Shown: in pieces, positions 56,151-64,000 of the stretch
Numbering within the stretch: position 1 is the first letter of the stretch
Layout: each line of letters begins with the position of its first letter
Origin: Dendrobium chrysotoxum
Taxonomy: Eukaryota > Streptophyta > Magnoliopsida > Asparagales > Orchidaceae
Direction of reading: 5' to 3'
Assembly: GCA_019925795.1 (NCBI GenBank)
Contig: CM034311.1
Coordinates: 35,319,472-35,383,471, forward strand
Length of the DNA stretch: 64,000 bases
Program-made: the position numbers and the translations under genes
The notes under the pieces: model-generated
Seen by the model: only the letters and a program-made list of their open reading frames with translations
Told to the model about the DNA's origin: nothing
Databases searched by the model: none

Positions 56151-56885
56151 GAATTTGAAAATATTTCAGATTTTTGTTTACACTGTAAAATCCATGGTCA
56201 TGCTGTTGCTGATTGCTTTGTTGTTCATCCTCAACTTAGGAAGAATATTATTACCGCTAAACCTGTTATTGATCCTATCACGGGTAATCTTGATACCCCT
56301 AAACGTGTTATTGATTCTGTCACAGGTAATCTTGATATGAATGAGGGTCCCTCGCTTTTCAAGGATCTGATGGTCCCTAATAAGGAACCTTTAACTGCTG
56401 GAGATGACATAAAGACTCAGTCTTTAGATTCTTCCATTAGGATTGAAGAGGAAATGAATATCATTGAAAATGTTGGAGATGATAATTTTGAGGGAACTTC
56501 TAATCACATGAGTTTGCCGACTAACCATGATAAGGAGATGGATGTGCCTCATAACCAAAATAACATACCTAATTTACAGGGTAGTCACCAAGCTAGTGAC
56601 GATCAATGTGGGAATGAATCTGAAAGCAACATAATAAAGGATCCTTTGGGGAAGGATGAAAAGATTGACGATTTGGAGGAAGGAGAAGTGGGCACTCTTG
56701 AAATTTGGATTCCTATAGAAGATCCTAAGGATATGGGTAACTCTATGTCATCTCCTAAGGGGAAGGACCTTATAATTGAAGAAGGTAACAATTCGTGTTC
56801 CAAAAAGAAAGGCAAGAAAATGAAACCCATCATGACCAACACCCCTCGGGTCACTAGAGCTAACAACCAATCTTTTAATGGTTAA
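56151..56885 (+). pseudogene. L1 ORF1, N-terminally truncated
   Basis: Open in one frame from the truncation point to TAA at 56885. It begins FENISDFCLHCKIHGHAVADC, with the CCHC zinc knuckle Cys-x2-Cys-x4-His-x4-Cys at about 56175-56216. Then come two repeats of a VID(P/S)(I/V)TGNLD motif, a long acidic region (GDDNFEG, DDLEEGEVGTLEIWIP), a Lys-rich patch (KKKGKKMKP) and TPRVTRA near the end. The DUF4283 domain is missing. The TAA overlaps the ORF2 ATG by 8 nt (AATGGTTAA), a termination-reinitiation layout. Confidence 0.8.
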
Positions 56886-58160
56886 AGCTCTCGTTTGGAA
56901 TATTAGGGGTGTGGGCGGTTCTCTTTCTAAGGATAGAGTGAAGAATCTTTGTAGGATTCATGGTATTCAACTGCTTGCTTTAATTGAACCTTTAATTGCT
57001 GCTACTAAACTGGATACTGTTAGATTGCATTTGGGTTTTGATTTTGCTTTTGGAATCTGCTCTAATAAAATCTGGCTTCTGTGGAATCGGTCTGTCTCTT
57101 TAGATGTTATTTTGGATTGTCATCAAGTTATTCACACTAATATTTCTTTCAATCATGTTTCTTATTTTGCCTCTTTTGTTTATGCATCTTGTTCTAGACT
57201 AGGGAGAGAATGCCTTTGGGAGCAACTTATTAATTTTTCCAATTCTATTAACGCTCCTTGGTTTGTGGGTGGTGAGTTTAACTACATTTCCAATGCTACT
57301 GAATGTGTGGGCGGTATGCCTCCTAATTTTCATGCTATGGAGGATTTTAATGATATGATTAGAAATTGTAATCTGCATGATATTGGTTTCTCTGGTAATA
57401 GTTTCACTTGGAATAAGGGTACTATGTGGCAAAGATTAGATCGTTTTCTTTTTAATAATCACTGGATTGCTTCTTTACCCAATAGTTATGTTTCTCATTT
57501 ATCTAGGACTTTATCTGATCATTCCCCTTTATTGTTAAGCATTAGCTCTATCATTAGCAATACCCCTCCTCCCTTTAGATTTCAAAATATGTGGATCCTT
57601 CATGAAGATTTTGCTGCCACTGTGCGGGAAAATTGGGAGGCTCCCCTTTTCCCTAATGATAATGTGTTTGGCATGAATAGACTCTGGTTTAAACTTAAAA
57701 GGCTTAAGCAAAAACTGCTTGGTGGAATAAATGTATTTTTAAAAACCTTTTCTCTAATATTACTAAGGCTGAGGAAGATGCGGATAATGCTGAGTTGGCT
57801 TACATGAATGATTCTTCCACTGCTAATTTATCTCTGCTTAATGAGGCTAAGGCTAATTTATTCAAGCTGCAGGAACGGGAAGAAGCCTACTGGAGACAAA
57901 AGGCTTCTTCTAAGTTCCTTGTGGAAGGTGACCGTAACACCTCGTACTTCCACAACATTACTAATTATAACAAAGTGAGTAGACAAATTCATACCATTAC
58001 CTCTCCTAATGGTAATGTTATTGAGGACCCTGATCTGATTTCTGCTTCGGGTACTGAGTATTTCTTTAAAGCTTTTAATTCCAATTTTTATCCTAATCTT
58101 AATACTGACTTTTCTTTTTTCACTTCTATTGCTTCTAATGAGGACAATGATATGCTTACT

Positions 58161-58194
<34 letters not shown>

Positions 58195-61004
58195 TTCTGA
58201 AGAGGAAATTCAGAGTAACTTAAACAACATGAACACTGACTCGATTGCAGGGCCTGATGGCTTCACCAATAAATTTTTTCAGAAAAATTGGGTTATCATT
58301 AAGGAGGATCTTATTAATGCCGTTTTGGACTTTTTCAGGGGTACTTCTATTCCTAAATTTTTTACTACTACTTCTATTGCTTTAATTCCTAAAGCTCCTA
58401 ACATTAAATTTTGGAATGATTTTCGTCCTATTAGCCTATGTTCCTTTTTTAACAAACTTATTGCTAAAATTATTATGGGAATGATGGCTCTTATTCTCCC
58501 TAAAATTATTTCTTTGGAGCAATCTGGTTTTGTTAAAGGTAGATCCATTTTTGATAATGTTCTTCTTGCTTAAGAATTAGTTCATGATTTGGATAAAAAG
58601 GTGGTTTGTGGCAATATTATCTTTAAGATGGATATTTCTAAAGCTTATGACAACCTTAATTGGGAATTTCTTTATGGCATTTTAAAATTATTAGGTTTTA
58701 ATGCTGATTTTAACAATTTGATTAAAAATATTATTGAATCCTGTTACTTTTCGGTTATTATTAATGGTAAATCTAATGGCTTTTTTCGCTCCTCCCATGG
58801 TCTTAGACAGGGAGACCCTCTTTCTCCTGCTTTGTTTATTATTGCTATGGAATTTCTTTCGTGTGAGATTAATCACCTGTTTAGAATGAATCCTAAACTT
58901 TACTTTAGGTCCGGGGGTGGCTTTCCATTAACCCATTTGAGCTTTGTGGATGACTTCATTATCTTCTCTAATGGCTCTATTAACTCGATGAAAGAACTCT
59001 TTAAATTTCTGAATGTTTTTCAGGAGGCTAGTGGTATTTCCTTTAACCTTGCTAAATGTTGTTTTATTGCCGCTAAGTCTATATCTCCTACTCGTATTCA
59101 AAGTATTGAAAGAAATTTTGGTTTAACTAACAAGGCTCTTCCGCTAAAATACTTAGGGACCCCTCTTTATAAGGGTAAGAAACGGTCGCATTTATTCCAC
59201 GATATCTTTACTATTATCCATAAGAAACTTTCTTCTTGGGCCTTTAATTTTCTTTCTTATGGTGGTAGACTTGTTTTAATTAAGTATGTTCTGTGCTCTA
59301 TTCCTATATATTTGCTTCACACTGTTTGCCCGACTCTTAATGTCTGTAGTAGTTTGGAGATTTTATTTAACAAATTCCTTTGGGGTTCGAAGGAAGGTAA
59401 ACGTTCTATTATTTGGGGTTCTTGGAAAAACTGCTCTGGGCCTATGGATGAGGGTAAATTAGGTTTCAAAACTTTTGCTGATATGATCAAAACCTACAAT
59501 CATAAACTTTGGTTTAACTTTAGAGCTAAAAAAAGCTTATGGGCTAAGTTCATGGCTTCTAAGTACTGTGAGGGGAAGCATCCTTTAAATAGTTTTTTTT
59601 AAAAAAGGTGATTCGTCTATTTGGAAAAGATTATGTGACATTAAGTGGGAAGCTAAGAATTTTATACAATGGGGGTTGGGGGTTGGTGAGATTTACTTTT
59701 GGCAAGATAAATGGCTTAGTAATTTTTCTATTGACAATCTTCTTTCTACCCGCTCTATAACTTGTTGTAAAGTTAAGAATTTTTTTCTCAATGGGACTTG
59801 GAATATTGATTATCTTTCCACTTTTTTGCCTGATTCTGTTATCAATATGATTCTTAACATTTCTTTACATTTGGAGAGTGATGATTGTATTCTGTTCAAC
59901 TGGTCCAATAATGGGAGTTTTAATACTAAACAAGTTTGGAATGCTACCAGACAAATTAGGCCGAGGAATTATCTCAATGTTGCTTTTTGGCATGCTAGTA
60001 TCCCTCCTACTTATTCGTTTCTTATTTGGAGGATTTTGCATAACTACCTTCCTATGGATTCTATTCTTGTTAAAAAAGGCTTATACATTGTTTCCAAATG
60101 TCAATGTTGTCATCATATTGAAAATATGATTCATGTGTTTTCCCAAGGCCCCATTGCTATGAAAGTTTGGATTTATTTTAACAATATGTTCAATGTTTTT
60201 TTCACTTTTTGTCTTAATTCTATGGTTGATATTTTAAATACCTGGTTCTCTAATACTAAAGGGCATATTCGTAATATTATTCTTGTTCTTATCTGTTGGT
60301 ATATTTGGAGTAGTAGGAATGATTCTAAATATGAGAACATTAAAATGAATGCTACTATGATTATCTCCAAAATTAATCATAAAATTAATCAATTGTTTAG
60401 TGCTAAGCTTTTAAAAGTTGATTCTTTTAAAGGTTGCCATCACCTTGCTGTTAAGTTTGGTTTGAGCTTTTCCTCCCCTACGACTTCTTGTGATAGGATC
60501 ATTTACTGGAGAAAACCTGAGATGGGTTGCTTTAAATTGAATACTGATGGTGCTTGGAATCCTTGCAGTGAGGGGTGTGGTGGTACCATCAGGGATTCTA
60601 CGGGTTCTGTGCTGTTGGCTTATGCTGGTCCCTCTAATGCATCTTCTGCTATTCAAGCTGAGCTTGAAAGTTTGTTATATGGGATTCAATTAAGTAACTC
60701 TCTTGGTATTACTTATTTATGGATTGAAGTTGATGCTTTTCTCATTATTCATTATATCAGCGGTAGTTGTTCGTCCAATTCGGTTAATTTTTACCGGATA
60801 AGAGATATTAAGCATCTCCTCTCTCTCATTACTTTTAAAATTTCCCACATTTTAAGGGAGGGGAATGCTGTGGCTGATTCGTTGGCTAAACTGGGTTGCA
60901 ATTTAGATAATTTTATTGAATATCATGAGCATAATCTGCCTAAAGAGTCTAAAGGACTGACGAGATTAGATAGGAAGGGGCTTCCTTACGTCCGTAACTA
61001 CTAG
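56878..61004 (+). pseudogene. L1 ORF2 (endonuclease, RT, zf-RVT, RNase H), frame-broken
   Basis: Starts MVKALVWNIRGVGG. Endonuclease 56878 to about 57540 (LLALIEPL, WFVGGEFNYI where GDFN is usual, LDRFLFN, SDHSPLL). Frameshift near 57722. Linker with AYWRQKASSKFLVEGDRNTSY (about 57885). Poly-C tract at 58162-58194 changes frame. RT from about 58229: DSIAGPDGFTNKFF, SLCSFFNKLIAKII, QSGFVKGRSIFDNVLLA, TAA at 58571 in place of a codon in the usual AQEL phrase, KMDISKAYDNLNWEF, HGLRQGDPLSPALFIIAMEF and catalytic LSFVDDFIIF (about 58938). Frameshift at the T8A6 run near 59593. zf-RVT about 59920-60170. RNase H about 60520-60900 with NTDGAW, AELESLLYG, IEVDAF and AVADSLAKLG. Confidence 0.9.
58162..58194 (+). 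repeat. 33-nt poly-C run
   Basis: Uninterrupted C33 inside L1 ORF2, between TCACTTC-type coding sequence and a GAAGAGGAAATTCAG stretch. It shifts the reading frame. The true length may be misjudged by sequencing or assembly. Confidence 0.95.
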
Positions 61005-61008
61005 CCCT

Positions 61009-61866
61009 TTGCTTTTTGCTCTGTTTGATGTCTCTGGGTTTTCCCTCGTTTTGTTTCTTTTCCTGTTATTTTTTGCTCTCTGGATCCTAATGTGGTTTCC
61101 TTCTTTTATGTCTGTTTGCATGTTCCTTGTTGACTTTTGCTTTGTTTCTGGTTCATTTAATATTTTTTCTACTCACTCTTATGCTTACTGCTTGCTTCTT
61201 CCTGGGGCATATCTTCCTTATGATGCTGATTATTGGCTACTTCCCTGGATGTGGTTCCTGGCTTATCGTTTTAATTATACTGGCCGCACTTACATCGACA
61301 TATGGATTTCTAATATTATGGTTGTTTGCAACATCATTGATGATCACTTTTATCAGGTTGTGGGGGCCAAGTTGCTTGGTTATTCTAGTTTCTATTTTTT
61401 TAATGATGCCTGCATGCTCATTTTTCATGGGGTCATTCCTCCTTCTATTGCTGTTTGTTGGCTGGTTCATTCGACGCGGTTATTGGCTTATCATTTTAAA
61501 GATACTGGCTACACTTATATTTACCTGTGGACTACTAATATTATGATTATTCTCAAGACCCCTGTTATTTTTTTGTATCAGGTTATAGGCACCAATTTGC
61601 TCGGCCATTCCAGATTCTGTATCCTTTTACGAGTTACTTTAATTCTCTATCAAACTATATACTTTTTGGGATCGATTATCATGCAGGTTAATGGCATCGA
61701 CATTTTGAAGTGTAGCAGATATCTCTTTCATAGATGGAGCCGTATGAGCAATTCTCTCCATTTTTTGGGTCCTGTCTCTTACAGGCCTAGAATGTTATTA
61801 TGTTATTTTGTATTTGTTAGCATAGGGGACCACTGGCTCTTAGGTTTAATTTTGAAGTTTTTTTAG
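61009..61866 (+). other. Open frame in L1 3' region with in-frame 225-bp duplication
   Basis: 285 codons open directly after the ORF2 stop. There is no ATG at the left end; the first in-frame ATG is near 61090, which would give about 258 residues. Very hydrophobic, rich in Phe/Leu/Trp. A 225-bp segment is repeated: TAATATTATG at 61311 and 61536, TATCAGGTTG/TATCAGGTTA at 61351 and 61576, CTTATCRTTTTAA at 61262 and 61487. 225 is a multiple of three, so frame is kept. T-rich composition alone could give hydrophobic open frames, and other L1 3' UTRs in the window (9263, 9747, 3167-3949 minus) do the same. Coding status uncertain. Confidence 0.35.
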
Positions 61867-61975
61867 CTCTTCTGAGCGGTAGCGAGCTGGAGGTCCTCTT
61901 TAAAAACCTGTAATTTCCCCCTTATTTAACACGTAGGCCCCCACCGAGGGGTTTTCCCAAAAAAAAAATGGAGTT

Positions 61976-62499
61976 TGAGAGAAAAGAGAGGAAAAGCTGG
62001 GGTTTGGCTATCTTAAAATTGTTTTCATATGTCAGTCAAGTTGGAAAATTTATTTGTCTCGAGGTAATTTATGCTTTGCCTATTTCAATTTTCCATAATT
62101 TGTTATTTTTTTAGATTTTTTCAATCAAATTTGTATTATCGTTACCAAAAAATGAGACTAATTTTATTTTGATAAAACTTTTATTGCATAACTTTTTATA
62201 TGTTATAAAGAATGAGATTATGAATATTTTGTGTATATTCTGAAAAATTTTTGCTTGGTGATTTTAAACAGCTGTGATTTTTTCCTATTTAGAATTTATT
62301 TTGACATCTAAAAATAGTATTTTAGTTCAATTAAAGCTTCAAAATTATGTTTTACATAATCTCTGATAATTTGGTTATGTTTTGAAGCAGTAAATTTTTG
62401 TTAAATGATATTTTTTTCTATCATTAATCCATTTTGATAATTTCTAAATTTAATTTAAATATGCTTTAATTAATAAAATGCATTGAAAAATGTGAAAGA
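61976..62499. other. AT-rich intergenic, no gene seen
   Basis: No coding or transposon termini recognised. Confidence 0.6.
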
Positions 62500-62720
62500 A
62501 ATGTGATCTGATGTGATGTGATGTGATGTTGGTGCCAGTGGGTGATCGAGGTCGAATTCTGTTATGTCCACGCCAGTGAGAGACCGATCTGGGATTCTGT
62601 TATGTCGGTGCTAATGGGGCGACTGAAGTTAGATTCTGTTATGCTAGCGTCAATGGGCGACCGAGGTCAGATTCTATTATGCGAGGGCATGCAAGCTACC
62701 AAGGTGAGATTCTATTGCCA
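62500..62720 (+). repeat. GATGT microsatellite and 38-bp tandem repeat
   Basis: About five TGATG units, then five imperfect 38-39-bp units marked by ATTCTGTTATG at 62556, 62594, 62633 and (as ATTCTATTATG/ATTCTATTG) 62671 and 62709, with GGGCGACYGAGGTC between them. Possibly part of an old LTR. Confidence 0.75.
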
Positions 62721-62829
62721 AAGTTATAAAGATATACAAAAGTTTGAGCTGAGAGCCGTTCTGATAAAATAAATATCTGCTTATAATTCATTTGGTTTTA
62801 GCTTTTGCTTTAGTTTTAGTCTTAGTTTT

Positions 62830-62888
62830 CTGTACAGTCCTTTTACAGCACTATATTCTGTACAGTCCTTTTACAACACTATATTTTT
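62830..62888 (+). repeat. 28-bp direct duplication
   Basis: TGTACAGTCCTTTTACARCAC occurs at 62831 and 62859. The DNA that follows (to about 63300, with CTACTGAGTCATATTAGCTC) has the flavour of a decayed LTR, but I found no ends. Confidence 0.7.
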
Positions 62889-63489
62889 TTAATTTTTTTG
62901 TTTCAATTATTAATTTATGTTTTAGGCTGTGATAGCCTACTGAGTCATATTAGCTCATTCTTATTTTTGTTTCTATTTTCAGGCCAGAAAAAGAGTAAGG
63001 AGTGAGCTAAATAGTTTTGAATAGCAGACTCTAATGTATGTTATTGGTATATTTTTGTTAGTTTTGATTTTTATAGGCTTGTCATTTATTTTATTAATAT
63101 CTCTGTTGTCAAGCACTACTGTAAATAGATTTCATATTGTATATGTTTTTGGATGATATATAAAAAAATTATTTTGAGATTCGATAGTTTTTCATTTCAT
63201 ATTGCAATTAGTAGTGGCTCAGTATAGTATATAAATTGGAAGTTTTATTTCAGTATTTCGCCAACCTAATCTTGGGGGTCAATTTTGCCACATTTAGACA
63301 CGATATGGCCTATGCAATTTCGGGTCATATCAAATCATGTTGTAATAGTTGGTCTGTTTTTGGCAACTGAGGCTATTGTGTGTTGTTATTTTTTTTCATC
63401 TTCATGACTTGTGTGTAGTATTTTTGGCCACACTCTGAGTTCATATTTTGTTTCCTTTAATCTTATTTTTCTTTTACTATTTTTTTGGG

Positions 63490-63612
63490 GGGTTTGTTTA
63501 GAGCATTGCAAGTTTTGTCTAATGATCATTCATGCTTGTATTCATTGTATTTAATTAGTCTTTTTGGTTGATTCTATAACTTTGTAATTATTTCAACATA
63601 GTGAATGATTCA
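63490..63612 (+). repeat. L1-like LINE 3' tail, second copy
   Basis: GTTTAGAGCATTGCAAGTTTTG ... TTTCAACATAGTGAATGATTC, matching 2395-2535. Confidence 0.55.
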
Positions 63613-64000
63613 TTCAAAATGAGGTTCCTGACAATCCTCAAAATTTCTATATTATTAGAAGAATTAAACATTCTCTTTTTGCGCTTAATTATTCTATTTC
63701 TCACATTTATCGGGAGGGCAATTCTTGTGCTAATTGGTTAGTCAAATTTGGGAGTCATCTTGATGTATTTTAGGAGTTTGATGCTACTAACTTACCTCCT
63801 TTTTCGAGAGGTTTGGTTAATTTGGACAAACTTGGGTTACCTTATATTCGTATTGGTTGATGGTTTATGTTTTTTTTGTGTTTATGATGGTATTTGTACT
63901 TGGTTAGTTCTCTGTTACCCTCTTTCTATTTTTTGGGTTTCTATTTTTTGTGCTGGGACCTATTACGTTCATCATCTAGCTTTGTATAATGGTTTTTATG
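63613..64000 (+). pseudogene. L1 ORF2 C-terminus (RNase H end) and 3' UTR, cut by window edge
   Basis: Reads ISHIYREGNSCANWLVKFGS (about 63695-63755) and LVNLDKLGLPYIRIG to a stop at about 63860. This corresponds to ISHILREGNAVADSLAKLG and LTRLDRKGLPYVRNY of the L1 at 56146. The catalytic-region AVAD Asp is Asn-Trp here (CANWL), and a TAG replaces a codon near 63771. The rest to the window edge is T-rich 3' UTR. Confidence 0.75.

Larger units (their letters stand above)
56146..61968 (+). mobile_element. L1-clade LINE, slightly 5'-truncated
   Basis: 5.8 kb on the plus strand: the C-terminal part of ORF1, ORF2 with endonuclease, RT, zf-RVT and RNase H, then about 0.95 kb of 3' region and a 10-A tail (61959-61968). 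A short TSD, TGGAGTT, is at 56139-56145 and 61969-61975. It belongs to the same broad family as the relics at 2757, 9261, 16990 and 63613, judging by the shared tail motif ACGTAGGCCCCC. Broken by four frame interruptions in ORF2. Confidence 0.85.

Noticed and set aside
1..64000. tRNA, rRNA, snoRNA or miRNA genes
   Set aside because: I saw no tRNA-like cloverleaf with A/B boxes, no rRNA sequence, and no long precursor-like hairpin apart from MITE palindromes. A covariance-model scan would be needed to be sure.

Overview
The window is nuclear DNA of a flowering plant. It has no bacterial-style operons. Almost everything in it is plant transposable-element material: RTE-clade and L1-clade LINEs, a CACTA element with TNP2 and TnpA-type genes, two Ty3-type LTR elements that carry gag but no pol, hAT-, Mutator- and Tourist-type miniature elements, and AT-rich intergenic DNA. 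I cannot place the species from the sequence alone.

Layout. 1-2575: an unidentified membrane-protein fragment at the left edge, a 5'-truncated RTE LINE with a perfect 15-bp target-site duplication (TSD), and an L1-like tail. 2586-33305: three diverged direct copies of one locus (starting near 2586, 14062 and 21919). Each carries an intact intronless 184-codon minus-strand ORF (7292-7846, 15083-15637, 30288-30842) with a TATA box about 75 bp upstream. These three ORFs are the best candidates for real host genes here; I can only tentatively link them to the plant DUF868 family. Each copy is preceded by an L1 3' tail and has been filled by its own set of insertions: an ORF1-only L1 inside an RTE fragment (copy 1), a full-length RTE and a GC-rich hAT inside an L1 3'-UTR dimer (between copies 1 and 2), a non-autonomous CACTA and a GC-rich hAT (copy 2), and a very young gag-only LTR element (copy 3, 22353-29671).

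33309-47347 is a 14.0-kb CACTA element with 15-bp terminal inverted repeats (TIRs) and a TAG TSD. It holds decayed TNP2 (about 42458-45960) and TnpA/Transposase_24-like (about 40640-42343) genes. Nested in it are a 6.66-kb TG...CA element with a CAAAT TSD (solo-LTR-like), an RTE fragment and a Tourist MITE. 47616-48263 is a third GC-rich hAT. 49103-55787 is a second, older gag-only LTR element. 56146-61968 is a nearly full L1 with ORF1, ORF2 and an extra downstream reading frame that contains an in-frame 225-bp duplication. 62500-64000 holds short tandem repeats and another L1 3' fragment.

How it works together: the parts are layered insertions, not one pathway. TSDs and empty-site comparison among the three duplicated units give an insertion order. 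The non-autonomous elements (gag-only LTR elements, ORF1-only L1, MITEs, internally deleted CACTA) would depend on proteins supplied from elsewhere. All boundaries, TSDs and identities were read by eye; family names rest on motif recognition, with no database search.
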